64,000 nt of DNA from Gnetum montanum (lineage: Eukaryota > Streptophyta > Gnetopsida > Gnetales > Gnetaceae): the NCBI GenBank assembly GCA_015680685.1, contig MNCI01036264.1, positions 10,262 through 74,261 of the forward strand, given 5' to 3'. Under the pieces are notes generated by a model. The model worked only from the letters and a program-made list of their open reading frames with translations, searched no databases and was not told the DNA's origin. The position numbers were made by a program, and so were the translations under genes. Positions within the stretch are counted from its first letter, which is position 1. The number at the start of each line of letters is the position of its first letter. Shown here piece after piece: positions 1-12,375 of the stretch.

Positions 1-216
1 AATTTCAGAAAAATAAATTAACAAAAGGATTGCTAAAATATAAATTTGGAGATTTGAAAGTGAAACTAAAATAGAGCAATAAAACTGAAAATAGGGAGGC
101 AAAAACAAAAATAGACAGTAATAAAAAACATGATAAATTTTTTTTTTAAAAAAAGAAATATAAAAGAAAAATAAAGAAAAGGTTGAGAAATTGCCCTCCT
201 TCTAGCGCCAAAAAGG
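1..216 (-). mobile_element. Edge fragment of LTR-retrotransposon internal region with primer-binding site (Y-type family)
   Basis: On the minus strand an LTR edge at 217 is followed by a primer-binding site, TTGGCGCTAGAAGGAGGG (about 195-213), the same type used by the X elements at 51-64 kb. The remaining 190 bp to the window edge are A-rich with no recognisable coding domain. This would be the 5' start of a minus-oriented element running off the left edge. The PBS match is seen directly; the assignment is inference from the adjoining TG-starting LTR copy. Confidence 0.55.
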
Positions 217-1042
217 TGTTGATGCATAAATTTTGGACACGTGAACACATGTGAAAACTCATTTTAGGAAACTATTCAGAAACTCGGGAATAGTCTCAGC
301 TCGAAAGAGCTATGTGACAATAATAATAATAATAATAATGAAGTCCACTAAATAAAATATTCTTAACCATATGTATAACAACATTAATGAAAATAAAATT
401 CTGTTAAATTACTTCTGTGACTCTAGGTTTACTAAAAAAAAATTTTAAAGATTGTCGTGACTAACAAGGAAAACTCATTCCTTCGGTACTATAGAAACAA
501 GTGCAGAAGGGCTGTTTTACTTTCTTTTTCTTGCACCCAAAAACAGACACGTTTCTTCTCTCAGGTGGAGCCTCTTTTCTGACGTTGAATGTGTGCAAAC
601 GGCTGACAGACAACCTGCAATGTGGGTGACTGTAGGCGGCAACAAACAGTCCTTCTGACGGCATGTGACGGTTTGGCGAGCATAGAAGCAGCCACTGCAA
701 CAGAAAGCCACTCAGACCAGGCCTCTTTGGAGGTGCACACCTAGATGGTGATTGGTGCCGCGTCAACAGTGACGCAGACACCATGAGCTGTGTTGACACA
801 GACACCATGAGCGGTGTTGGTAGAATTCTTTCTTTCTACTTATAAACAGATATGACAAAGACATCTCCAAGTGTTGAAGTAGCCACGGTGACAAATAACT
901 TTTACAGTTTTCAATATTATTATTTGCATTTTTTTAATTATTATTGTACTTTTTTAAATTGTACGAATTATTTAACTTTTCAATATTCTTATTAAAATAT
1001 TATTATTATTGTTTTTGTCACATAGCCCTTTCAGCTGAGACT
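217..1042 (-). mobile_element. Degenerate LTR-like sequence with facing (inverted) ends
   Basis: It starts TGTTGATGCATAAATTTTGG, the same 20 bases as solo LTR Y at 1043. A block ending in a CATAGCTCTTTC-type sequence (reverse complement at about 293-318) recurs in inverted orientation at 1018-1042 and resumes after Y at 2071, so two facing copies enclose about 700 bp. Each copy abuts AAT-rich sequence, including an (AAT)7 run at 319-339. The middle (about 500-830) is locally GC-richer and holds an unsupported 115-codon minus ORF. Function unknown; most likely old LTR debris. Confidence 0.45.
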
Positions 1043-2065
1043 TGTTGATGCATAAATTTTGGTCATGCCAACACCGGAAAAACTCGTTTGAGGAGACTAT
1101 AGCCTAGGGCACCTCCTGTATGGGTACGGAAACCCGGGAATAGTCTCAGCTGGAAAGAGCCATGTGACTAAGTGATAGAGAGATAGAGAGATAGAAAACA
1201 TAGAGAGAGATAAAACATGAAAAAAACTAAAGGAGAGAGAAACATGAACCATCAACAGGATGCATGGTTATGTTGCCACAAGAATCATGTGTAGTTGTGA
1301 TCAAACATCATCAATGCCCTGCGGACCGCCAACTGCATAAACATCATGCACAAATCCACTGTCCACGACAGGCCATTTGCTGAAATAAAAGAAGATAGAG
1401 AAAAGATCCACCGACAGGATGCATGGTTGTGTTGCCGCAAGAATTATGTGTAGTTGCAATCAAACATCACCAATGCCTTGCGGACCGCCAACTGCATAAA
1501 CATCATGCACAAATCCACCGTCCACCACATGCCATTTGCTGAAATAAAAGAAGATAGAGAGAAGATCCACCGATAGGATGCATGGTTGTGTTGCCACAAG
1601 AATCATGTGTTGCTATCAAACATCACCAATGCCCTGCGGACTGCCAACTGAACTGCATAAACATCATGCACAAATCCACCGTCCACCACATGCCATTTAG
1701 TGAAATAAAAGAAGATAGAGAGAAGATCCACCAACAAGATACATGGTTGTGTTGCCGCAAGAATCATGTGTAGTTGCGATCAAACATCACCAATGCCCTG
1801 CAAACTGTCAACCGTTGTTGCCGCACATATTGCCAACCACCGAGAGAAAGGGGAGGTTCAGTCCATGGCTTCACGGCCCTAGCCTCACTAGCCTAGGGCT
1901 TCCTGACCTGACTTCTCCTCCTCTCCTCCCTTCCAACTCCATCACCTTGATGACTTTTTATAGCCAATTTTAGGGTTAGGGTAACCCATCTTTTTTTTTT
2001 CTAATTAAATTTTTTTTTAAATAAACAAAGGCCCCATGCCAAGCATGGGCATGTTGGTACCAACA
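1043..2065 (-). mobile_element. Solo LTR Y, 1023 bp, with 5-bp target-site duplication
   Basis: TG...CA ends are flanked by the perfect 5-bp duplication AGACT (1038-1042 and 2066-2070). The minus-strand TATA box TATAAAAAG lies at about 1953-1961, about 100 bp inside the right end, giving minus orientation and a short U3. The U3 end is the 14-bp perfect palindrome TGTTGGTACCAACA (2052-2065) next to a CCCATGC/GCATGGG hairpin (2033-2049). Telomere-like AGGGTTAGGG lies at about 1972-1981. The R/U5 part carries a 159-bp tandem array. No internal region remains, so this is a solo LTR. It inserted into an inverted copy of its own family. Confidence 0.85.
1240..1815. repeat. Tandem array, about 159-bp unit, about 3.6 copies
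   Basis: Units start with ATGCATGGTTRTGTTGCC and recur from 1256, 1415, 1574 and 1735 (spacings 159, 159, 161). Each holds the phrases CAAACATCAYCAATGCCYTG and CCATTTGCTGAAATAAAAG. The last unit is truncated after about 75 bp. The array sits in the R/U5 portion of solo LTR Y. Short plus-strand ORFs across it merely translate the repeat. Confidence 0.9.
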
Positions 2066-2079
2066 AGACTATTCCTGGG

Positions 2080-2226
2080 TTTCGTGTTGCACAAGAAGAT
2101 ATAGCCTCACAAGGTTTCTGTGTTGCAAGATATAGCGGCAACTTCATTCATAAATTGTTGAGCTCCTTGTTTTGATGTGGGAGATAGTTGTTTCACGGCA
2201 ATCTGTTTATCACCTGGAAGAATACC
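2080..2226 (-). pseudogene. RLK kinase exon 2, internally deleted and truncated
   Basis: Acceptor TTGCAG. It encodes GILPGDKQIAVKQLSPTS and QFMNEVAAIS: the subdomain II lysine (AVK) and the alpha-C glutamate (NEV) are present. About 4 nt are then missing, which shifts the frame just before the QHRNLVRLY block. RLY runs directly into LLV, so about 27-30 nt (family GCCIEGNKR) are also lost. Coding homology stops at about 2090, where an inverted Y-family LTR fragment begins. No HRD or DFG motif follows in the window, so no kinase activity is possible from this copy. Confidence 0.85.
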
Positions 2227-2307
2227 CTGCAACAGTAAAATTAGAGATAACTAGGCAATCACTTTACAGTTGCAGATAGGCTATTAGAAGGAAGAATAGC
2301 TACATGC

Positions 2308-2426
2308 CTTGTAAACTACGCCATATGCTCCCTGGCCTAATTTCCTTTCGTCGTTGAAATTTCGTGTTGCAGTTTGCAACTGAGAAAACGTAAACTGTTC
2401 CACTGTGTATCGAAAATCTTTTAAAC
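2308..2426 (-). pseudogene. RLK kinase exon 1 (glycine-rich loop)
   Basis: Acceptor CTTTTCAG, 119 nt. It encodes FTFSQLQTATRNF and LGQGAYGVVYK, the entry to the kinase domain with an intact G-x-G-x-x-G-x-V nucleotide-binding loop. The donor reads AAG|GCATGT, a GC donor. Using it joins VYK in frame to GILPGDKQIAVK in the next exon, as expected (VYKGxLxDGxxxAVKQL). It is the second GC donor in this gene. Confidence 0.85.
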
Positions 2427-2532
2427 CTGAAAAGTTTCAATAAATAATCATGCGTGTGCATCAGTAGTTGACAAAAGTTCAAATATGACTCTCCACATAA
2501 TATTTAAATATGTACAGTACCATCATCTCTAC

Positions 2533-2706
2533 CTGATTCGGTTGATGGGTGTTTAGTTCTCCTTGGCCAAATTATAAAGGATGCAAATACTAACAATATG
2601 GCTAAACATCCACAGATGATCCCAATCACCATTCTCCTTTTATTTCCACTTTTACTGGAGTTGGTGGAGCTTTCAGTTGTAGGCTTAAATTCTGATACAG
2701 TGAATT
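2533..2706 (-). pseudogene. RLK transmembrane exon
   Basis: Acceptor GCATCAG, donor CAG|GTAGAG, 174 nt. It encodes a Ser/Thr-rich stalk (EFTVSEFKPTTESSTNSSKS), a basic KRR, the membrane helix MVIGIICGCLAILLVFASFI and a basic stop-transfer segment (WPRRTKH). Phase 1 at both ends fits the neighbours. This is the usual exon between malectin and kinase in subfamily VIII-2. Confidence 0.85.
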
Positions 2707-2976
2707 CTGATGCATTAGTCATGAAACATGCATGTTCTTAAATTACCATGAAAATATCAATGAGTAAGACAAAAAAATTTTGTTCAAACTCTCTTCCTCC
2801 TGTAATCATGTTTTACATAATCTGTTTGTCATCCATTCTCTTTAATATCAGCGAAGCATTATTACTATTGTCTTCAAGCTCAGACAGTGTCTTGTTTAAA
2901 AGATGTAGTCAACAAAATAAAGTCCCGAGTTTGTGTTTCTGAAATTTGTAGATTGTGTCCATTATTGTTCTGTGCA

Positions 2977-3062
2977 TAATTAGCTATATATCTAACCAGC
3001 TGATATTATTAAATAAAAGTAATTAGCTATATATCTAACCAGCTGATATTATTAAATAAAAG
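2977..3062. repeat. Perfect 43-bp tandem duplication
   Basis: The unit starting TAATTAGCTATATATCTAAC occurs at 2977 and again, identically, at 3020. Two copies back to back imply a recent slippage or unequal-exchange event. Confidence 0.92.
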
Positions 3063-4722
3063 TAGGAAACTATGCTGATCAAAATGAACATAAGAAAATT
3101 TGTAATGGATCAATGCTGCAACACCTTGAAAACTACTGCTTGGATTTTCAGATTTGTATTCATGCCCGCCTCTATTCTGGGATCAACTGGCTAAACTTTA
3201 AGAACATAGCTAACATTGTAGGAAGCATGCCTCTGAAAATTAAAGAATGGGACATTGAATTTACCATTTGTTAAATAACAGGATACGCACAGAAATAGTT
3301 TTCAAGCAATCCCACTCAATATTAGGAACAGTTTACTTTCTTGGACATCACAGAGGCAACTTTTCCCAAGAACATTGGCAAACGTTTTATTATTAAATTT
3401 CTTTTTTGCAGATAGGGCCAGATTTTTAAAGAAATCAGAGGAGAGAAACTGATTTATTCTGGGGTTTAGCAGTAAACAATCTATTCTAAATTGTGATACT
3501 AAACCGGTTCATTCAGTTTAAAGTAATAATAGAGAATCCCTTTCTACACTCTTTTTCAGTCTGAGTTTTCACACCGCTGGATTTCTTTTCCCCTGGCAAA
3601 ACTAAATTTGAGGAAAAAAATACAGAGAAAAGAAAAGAAAAACTGAACCAAAAAGAGAAAAAGTGGAAACAAGAAAAATGGGATAGAGGGAAGTGAAAGG
3701 GATTCAAGTCAATCAACGTCAAACAACTGAAAGAGAATCTTTGCAACAATGAACAATCGTAAAGCAGTAGTGCCAATATGAAGTTCTGTAGCAAAGCAAA
3801 AACTTCTATTCATAATGTGAACACTCAATGTCATTATACTGAAGTTCAAAGTCAGGTACCAACACCCTTCACATACCTTTGCATACACCAATATGTAGGC
3901 ATGTCCATCACAAACCTTACCCACCACTACCCACTTAAAAAATTCTTTAATCACATGGCTAGAACGTCAAATTTTATGAAGAGAAACCATTCATACGGGT
4001 AAAAGCTGCAACAGAAGTAGATGCTGTCGCAACATTAATTATGATTAATTACTCTGTTAATTTAACAGAACGTACACGGGCTGCAAAAGGCTGTATCAAA
4101 GCATGCAAGGATGTCAAGTTAAGACCCCACAAAAAAGTACTAGTCGAATGTGATTATTCTCAATAGGTTATGGAAGATTAAGATAATGCATTCCCAAGAA
4201 ATGTAACAAACACTAACAATACCCTTATGATTTCTAGTAAAAATTTTACGGTGATGACATCATTACATTATCAAATACCACAACTTAAATATCTTCTTCC
4301 TACCTCCTTGCAACACCTCGGTGTTTTGAACATCAGATCTTAAAATGTTATTTATTTTCTTATATTTGGTCCGTAAGCATAAGAGTATATTAATATATAT
4401 TATGTTAATGATATATTGTATGTGGTTAGTGGTTAATGCTAGTGGATGCTAACATCTCTCTTATGCTTATGGTTGTACATCTTGAAGTTTGAACCCATAA
4501 CTCTTTGTTCACATGCATTGGTATTTTTATACATCATTGTATATTACTTATAAGCTTGTATGTGGTACATCTTGGAACAACCCCTAATGTATTGGTAAGA
4601 TACATGTTTTATTATGACTCATATTTCTTAAGGTTTGGACCTTGGACCTTGCTCTTATTACATATCTATAAATAATATTTTTGTGTTATTAAGTTTTAGA
4701 ATAAAGTAAGAATATGGGTATG

Positions 4723-6733
4723 TGTAATGCCCCATGTTTGTACATGTGACCTTAGTACTCTATTACATATTTGGACTGTAATTTGTTTAAAAGCTTATAT
4801 ATATTTGTAGATACGTCTAATGCTTCTTAGTAATATGAAGACCTTTGTTTGAGTGACATAAGCAACATTACTATTTATTTCTAATTTTTTTATTTTAAGT
4901 TTAAGAAATATATATATATATTTTAATGAATGAGCATGGTAAATTCTAGCAGTATTTTAGAATAATACTAGAAAATTAATGTGATGTGGATTCATGGTTT
5001 ATTGTGATGTTTAGCTAGAATTTTCAACTGTTAAATATTTAATTAATTGAAATGTGTCAAAATTCAAAGTTGTCGGATTGCACTCAAATTTGGTGAACCA
5101 ACTCCTGTTTACTCCTAGAGTATAGATCTATAATTAGTTTTTCAATTTGAGCTTTATATTTTTAGATTTTAATGTTAAACCATTAAAAAAAGTACTTGAT
5201 GGGACCATATTTTCCTTGATTCAATTGAAATATTAATTTCTAGCATAGTAGCTATAGTATGTTTGTGCTCATTACAACCAACTTGACATGTGTAAAATAT
5301 TGGATGGACAAAAAGTTTTGTATCAATGATTTTTACTAGATAGATTATAGGAAATGTGGAAAATACACAAAAGGCCAAAAATTAATTAGAAAACCCTCAT
5401 AACATATAAACTAAAAAGTGACTTATAACAAGACAAAAAGGTGGGGCCATGGGAAAATTCAATGTGGGATGGTGATGTATGCTCTGTAACATGCTTATGA
5501 TGACATCTATTTTATTTATATGCAAATTGTCCACTTCATATTAATGACTGGAAAAGGGACAAAAGGCTCATTTAATAGGGGCCATGTGACTTTCTTGAGT
5601 GTTGTCAATTTCACATGTTCACTACCACTTGAGAGCTTGCTTGTCCAAGTCAAAGTAGCAATGATGCCATGAATTAAAAAAGGATTTTTGAAGAGTGGGT
5701 TGTCTTTTCTTTGCCCATTGTGTAAATTTTTGTGCATAAGTCTTTACCCAAGCCTTAGGATCTTTTCCATCCTATAAATAGAGGAGGTGTTTGCTCTCAT
5801 TTTCACTTTTGGGCCAAGGAAGGGAAGACTATGCTAGTTGGAGGGGTGAGGAGTTGAGGAGAGGAGAGGGAGACTAGCTATTCCTTGCTTATTCTTAGCT
5901 ATCTCTTAAGCTGTCTTGAGTGTTTTTGTAGGCTCTTGGGAGGTGGATTTTGCTGCTAATGTTGGAGGATTTTTGAAATTGATTTTGGGGATTGTTTGGT
6001 GAATTCAAGGGACTATTTTCTCTGATTTTGTAAGGGGATTTTAGCAACACCTTGAACTTGCAATTTGAATCTAACTTCTTGAGGCTATTGGCTGGACAAC
6101 AACCTAAACTTGAGGTGTCTTCTCCCTCCCCAAATTGGTCAAGTTCAACTTTAAAGGTGTGTATTTCAAACCCTTGTTGTACAAAATTTTTAATAGGTGT
6201 TTGAAGTTATATTGGCTTGGACAAGTGAGGATTATTTCATGAGGGCATTTGGGATTTCTTGTGAGTTGTGAATCATGCACAATGTCTCTCATGTGTCTTG
6301 GATTTGATTTTTGGTATGCATGTTTTGGGCTTATGAGTTAGCATTTTCTTCTGTCATATGCACTTGGTATTTCATGTTTTTGTGATCATCTTTATTTTAT
6401 AAAGAAAATGCCCCTAATCATTCTATCTAGGGTTGGTGATCTTTTGTGCTGGCTACAAGGACTTAGTTCTTGGAGGTACTTGATGGTGTTAGCCCCCACC
6501 ATTTTATCCAACCTTGGTGTTCTTCTTGTGTGGGTTACAAAATGTTGTAGGGTTGGAAAGACTTGGTGTAGTACAACCAGATGACCAAAGGGTCCATTGA
6601 ATACTTATTTTAACATTAAAAATAAAGCTATGCATATTGAGAATTTCTGGTATTATTTGTTAAGTGCATATGTTTTGTTTTGTTGATCATTTTCAGGTTA
6701 GTTTTGAAGGGTTTCTAAGAGAGTTGTCACATC
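4723..6733 (+). mobile_element. Possible old solo LTR (boundaries uncertain)
   Basis: The stretch starts TGTAATGCCCC, has a clear TATAAATA at 5773-5780 followed by a purine-rich leader-like region, and ends GAGTTGTCACA. TG...CA ends plus a central TATA are LTR-like, but I find no matching target-site duplication and no PBS. It could equally be part of a larger degraded element. Confidence 0.3.
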
Positions 6734-8068
6734 CCAAATCATTTTTAAATGGTCCTTTGTCCAAACCTACATTTTTTTTCAACGTGAAAGCATAAGGGGT
6801 TGGAAAATTTACTAATGAAGATGTTAAAGTTTGAAACCATGTTAATCTATCATGGTGTTCAAACTTAATGTATATCATATTATATTGTTGTTTCTCCTTT
6901 CCAAATTGCACATCAACACATAATATTTTGTTTGTTTTCTACTCCATAAAATCAAAATTTTAATTCTTTAACAATGCTAGCATAGAGATTGCCATTGTTT
7001 TTTTCCTATTTGTACTATCTAGCATTTACTATTTTTGACTTCTTAGATAATGCTAAAAATGTAAATGACAATCATTATACATGGAATCTGCATTTGTTTC
7101 TCTTTATTTTTTCTTTAGAAAAAAAATAAATTTAGAGATTTTCTATTCTCTATTTTAGCTTGACAAATTAAGAAAAAGGGGGACTTATTGTTGTTATTAT
7201 TATTATTGGCTGGTAATCTTTTCCCAAGATTCTATCTCCCAATTCCTAATATTGTAGAGCTTGAAAGATACCTTAGGCTAAGAGGAAAAAATAAAGAAAC
7301 AAAACAAAAGAAAACACAACCTTGTTAAATCCAAACTCACATGAGCTATGTGGATTATAATCTCATATTTATTTTCAAGTCCTCAATCTCCCCTAAACAC
7401 ACCTAAAAATTTAGGCCCTACTTTCAGACTTTGTTTACCCAATTTTGGATGTTTGAAAATAGAGGTAAACAATGGCTAATTATCCTATGAAAAACAAACC
7501 CTAACTACAGTAACTCTCTCCATTGTATGATATGAGCTAGTTTGTATATGACATTTAAAATACACTTGAGATGCATAGTTACTTCTTTCATTTGTGTGAT
7601 GGGAATATTGCATCTTGGAAGGTTGGAGGTCTCCTTGAAATAAGTCTTTCATTACATGAATGTTTGTACATTTTTTCATAGTTAGATTTTCCTTTCACAC
7701 AAAGTGAATATTGTTTATTTATTTTTGCTACAATGTGCTCACCCCATATATTTATTAGCAATCATATTGTTTTATTTGTGCAAAAGAAGGAAGAAAATAT
7801 GTGTGATCATGTATGTTTATTTGCTTTCCATAAAATTAACATACATGAATTATTATTAGAAGCCCTTTGTGCCGTAGGATAAGAAATTCACTTAAACTCA
7901 TAGTTAGTAATTAGGTAGATGATGCATTTGATTGGTGTGCATAGTGTGAAGCATGTAGTATTTTAAAGGATCATTAACTAATCATTGTAATAATAATATA
8001 TATTCATCCACATACCTTGAATGCATGGGTTGCATTGCTTATTTATTTTGCATACTCTCTACCCTCGA

Positions 8069-8927
8069 TGATGAGTGGCGAGGTACCCCTACACTCAACC
8101 ATACGAATACAAACATTTTATGCACAATCTGGTTGAACTCCGTAGACGGGCTAGTTGTGGTATCTAGATAGTTACTCGTTGATCGCAGTTTGCTGTCTTC
8201 CCACTTGGACTAGTATTTGCTTTGTCACGTATGGTTTAATCCAGAGTGAGGTGTATCATGTGGTTTCTAACCTAGTGCTACTCCTGGAGGCAATGGAAAA
8301 TAACGTTAATTAAGCTAGGAGGAAAAGGGAGAGAGAGTCTAAGCTAGCCTAAGTGTGATGAGCATCCATTCCTTAATCATTCATACACATCTTAGACCTC
8401 GTGCATGACTACCACTGGGGTTACCAAGCACATGGCCTAGGTACAATATTGGGATACCAAGTAGTCACACTTGAATGCTCGTGATTAAGTCGTACTCATT
8501 CTGCATTTAAGGAGTTTAGGATGAAGAGATATTAACTACAAAACCAATAAATAATAATAACAATTAAATAATTAAACTAAGTGAATGCTACAATGATGAA
8601 GTAATCTTGATCTTTATTTCTGGTCATGTGCGTGTCTAAGTACATCACACTCAAATAAAGGTGCTGTACAATTACAATAATCACACTGCAGGCATGCACT
8701 GAGAGAAAGGGTTGAGAAGAACTAAAAATGAACTAACTTCTATCTATTGATTTAAAACTAACTTACTATTACTTTTCCGTGCGTCCCATTTTGTATTTAT
8801 AGGCTCATACGGGAACCACGATATTGTGCATTTGATATCGCAAGCCAGGCTGTGATATCGTGTACCTGATATCACATACACGATATCGCGGGTGTGATAT
8901 CAAGGCCTAATGAATCATAATTCATCA
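8069..8927 (-). repeat. Element C, 3' LTR (859 bp)
   Basis: Ends TGATGAGTGGCGAGG...AATTCATCA. The minus-strand TATA box is at 8794-8801. The U3 between TATA and the right end is about 126 bp and contains six GATATC/GATATT words, many with CpG flanks (CGATATCG). Adjacent at 8928-8940 is the minus-strand purine tract AGTCATGGGGTTA. Confidence 0.9.
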
Positions 8928-11061
8928 TAACCCCATGACTGAATGAAGACTCATCCTCAAGTCAAACAAAATGAGAACAAGCTTCATTGATTACATAGTG
9001 GAGAGGTATGGGATTATTGACTAACTAGGAATTATTCATGCTGTAGTGTGGGATTGAACAAAATAAAATTGGGACATAGACATAGAATTACAAAACTTTG
9101 TTGGAACTCATGTGGTTCCATGTGGTAGTGGTTCCTCCATGGATGCCTTTTCTTTGTCCTGCACGCCAGGCTTCTAAGATTGATATTGTTGAAGAAGCAC
9201 CTGATGTTTCTCCTCTTCTATCTGAGGATTATGAGCTATCCATGCTAATTCTCCAATGTTTGATGGAATCGGCACTTCCCATGGACACAATAGCTATGGG
9301 AACACTGGATTGGCCTTGACATGCCATGCTGCAAATAGCCGTTGTTCCTCTTCATAGGCTCAGGCCTTAACCTGTCCACCTTTTGCTTGGCTAGATTGTG
9401 CAGTGATAGGAGTTCCCTGATGGATGCCAAATGATTATGCCTCCTGCTCTGCATGTTCTACATGATGTCCTTGGCCTCTACCTCCTCCTAGATGTTTAGT
9501 TGCACCTTGAGAAGGTCCTCTTTATTATCCTCTTTTAGGGCCCATCTCTAATCACACAAAGATTAATTGTTAGTAAGGTTATTGAAGAAAGTTCAATTAT
9601 TTCATACCTTACTCATTGCCTTTAATAAAGGTTGAATTCTTTACTTAGTGTGATTTTAGAGTTATAAATTTTTTCAATGAAGTTGCCCTAAAAGTTTAAT
9701 GTCATACTTGGTTTGTTTAGGTGACACATCAAAGAACATGTAATAGTTTTGAGGAACATTTGATAAAATGATGAAAAAGGAAATAATAGATTTGACAATG
9801 AAGTACTTGGAGGGTATAAAATGATGTGGTGGTGATGTGTTACAAGTGCAAATTACAAACATCATGCAAGTGGGTCCTCCCCAAAGTAGGTTCCAACCTA
9901 TTAATGCCCTTGCATAACCACACCTTAAAATGTCCATAGGCACTGGAAGGGTTAAATGCAATCTACACCAATTTCACAAAACACACACACATAAATACGA
10001 CCAAGATGTGGTATAAATTCAACGCTACACAAGTCACGAGTCCCAATTACACGAATAGCGAGATGGGACAAATTGTAGAAGGGATTGTAGAGAGTGGGAC
10101 ATGAGGTAACTAGCCTAGGGCATAATGAATCCTCAATGTAAGGCATGATTAATGTGTCATTAACCTATCGCTCCAAAATTAGGACCAAGTCCATTCCTCC
10201 GATCAGTGACATCGCATTGTTTCATCCAATGATGGACAACCATAAGAGAACCATGACAGCAAGGTGTACGATCAGTTGACGTTTCATACAAGGAAGGAGT
10301 GATTTTTGCTTTGTGGCACTCNACGTTTCATACAAGGAAGGAGTGATTTTTGCTTTGTGGCACTCTCTCTCTTATCTTTTTGTTTGTTTTTTTGAAATGC
10401 TTAATCTAGAGAAGTTGCCTACCTTTAGGCATGGGTGCATGTCTTTCCAGTGGGACCCCTTGGAATAGCATTGGGTTTCTTTGATTGAGTGCCTTTTGGT
10501 TACTCTTACTCCCATTTTTCATTAGATCTACAAGGATCTTAGTACAACCAAGCTGCATGATAACTCCTACAGATGTCACCAAAGAGAATCCACAAATCCC
10601 CTTAATGTCACACCCTGGCCATTCCCACTTAGTCCATCCTGCTTTGCTTTGGGTATAATAAACACAAGATTACTTTAAGTTTTAATGATTAGGAATATCA
10701 TTGTACTCGGGGTAGAACCTCTTATTAATGGAATGGGTAGGTGGATGTTGTGGGCTCGTTGTTTAAGTAATTAGTCACCTGAGACTTGATAGTGGAGAAC
10801 AACACCTCAACCAATGAGTCACATGAGTGCTTTATTCATAAATGAGATTACTCATAAAAAGATAAAAAGATAGAAAGATAAAGCAATAAATTAAAAGGTG
10901 AAAAATTGAAAAACAAAAAGTTGAAAAATTAAAGGAATGGAAAAATATTTATTAATTCTATGTTGTTAGAATGGAGGATACCCCCCATAGCTAAATGGTT
11001 GAGCATGACTAGAATTAATAAATGGAAGGTTAGGATCCTTGCATGCTAGAAACATTAGGAC
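8928..11061 (-). other. Element C 3' non-coding region
   Basis: About 2.1 kb with no recognisable protein domain between gag and the 3' LTR. It shares blocks with element D (for example 9420-9660 with 27400-27660) and the block CTTTGGGGAGGACCCAC (minus, 9870-9886) with A, B and D. A single N at 10322 is flanked by a 43-bp exact duplication. Confidence 0.65.
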
Positions 11062-12146
11062 CTAGTCATACTTACCCCATTGGGGTTCACATACTTGATT
11101 AGAGTTGACATAGTGGGGCAAGTTATAAGATGTGGTTAATTTATAAGGGGTTGACCCACTATGGTACTTGTGACCATAAGATGGTATGTAAGGATCAACA
11201 TGTCTTCCTATGTGGCTATATTCATTGGGCCCCATGGTTGTTGGAGTATTGAGTGGTGGCCCTGATAAGGTAACATGAGGTGTTGGGTTCGAAGAGGAAG
11301 ATGCACCATGGTGTTGAACTTGTGCTGAGTTGGAGGATGCTGTGGTTTTGGAACTGAGGTGTCCCTTTCGATGGTCATGTCTAGAGAAGGGACGCCTTTG
11401 GTGTGGTGGGTTTCCACTGCTATTGTTAGTAGAAGCACACGTAATGTTCATGGGTTGATGTTGTGGTGCAAATCCTTCGGGTGCAATTGGTGGCGATGTA
11501 GAAGGAGGTGAAGGATGAGAATATTATTATTGAGAAAAAGTGTAAGGTACATGAGGTGGCGACCTTGTTGGAGAGAATATGGGTTGATAGTATTGAGGAG
11601 AATAGTAATAATGTGGTGAGATAGAGGATGTTGACCTAGTTGGGAAAACAGGATGTTGGACTTGATAAGCACTTAGGTTTAGATAGTATGAAGGGTGTGA
11701 CCAGTTCGAGGGTGGCCTCCCCCATGACTGGGATCTTTGTCACTATGATTGAACACAGTATTTTTGTATGAACTCTAGATGTAACACTCTTCCCCAATGC
11801 TCCTGTAAATGTGCCAAGGTTGGGCATTGGCCCTTGGGATGATCATACAGGAAAATGTTACATTCATATGTATGATTGACAGTTAAGTTCTTATTCTCTT
11901 CTACCCTTCTTTTCGATTGTCTAAAGGTGTTTTCTCCTATTTCTTGGCTCATCATAACTCTATCTCCAATAATGTTGGCATATTCTCCACATTTTTTATG
12001 TATCCATTCCATCATCTTATTGATCTTTACCTCAACTTCATCTAGTGATTGTTGCATTGAAAAAGGTAGAAATGGTTGCACTTCCTCAAGGTGAGCTGAT
12101 TTTTCCTCTTTATGGTTATGTGCCTTCTCTAGGTTGAGATTTTGGN

Positions 12147-12375
12147 AAAAATGTGGAGAATATGCCAACATTATTGGAGATAGAGTTATGATGAGCCAAG
12201 AAATAGGACAAAACACCTTTAGACAATCGAAAAGAAGGGTATAAGAGAATAAGAACTTAACTGTCAATCATACATATGAATGTAACATTTTCCTGTATGA
12301 TCACCCCAAGGGCCAATGCCCAACCTTGGCACATTTACAGGAGCATTGGGGAAGAGTGTTACATCTAGAGTTCAT
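12147..12375 (+). other. Inverted duplicate contig bounded by N
   Basis: Between single N bases at 12146 and 12376 lies sequence that is the reverse complement of about 11771-11999, essentially without differences. It breaks the gag reading frame. The N bounds make an assembly misjoin much more likely than a biological inversion. Confidence 0.85.

Larger units (their letters stand above)
2707..8068. other. Intron sequence left of element C
   Basis: Part of the roughly 23.4-kb intron between transmembrane and malectin exons. It is AT-rich and no coding domain is recognised. It contains a 43-bp tandem duplication near 3.0 kb and an LTR-like stretch at about 4.7-6.7 kb, listed separately. ORFs of 60-95 codons here show no family signature. 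Confidence 0.6.

Noticed and set aside
461-808. Minus-strand ORF of 115 codons
   Set aside because: No domain, no conserved copy elsewhere in the window, and it lies between facing LTR fragments.
1240-1815. CRISPR-like repeat array
   Set aside because: Units are contiguous 159-bp tandem copies without unique spacers, in eukaryotic DNA.
1582-1973. Plus-strand ORFs over the 159-bp array
   Set aside because: They follow the tandem unit and have no family match; the region is a minus-oriented solo LTR.
1969-1988. Interstitial telomere remnant (TTAGGG-like)
   Set aside because: Only two degenerate units, and plant telomeres are TTTAGGG; it is more likely a telo-box-like promoter motif in the LTR.
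4723-6733. Full solo LTR call with confident ends
   Set aside because: TATA and TG/CA ends exist but the flanks (GTATG and TCCCA) do not match; kept only as a low-confidence feature.
9098-9319. ORF in element C 3' region, perhaps a captured host gene
   Set aside because: Opposite in strand to the element, no domain recognised, and not preserved in element D.
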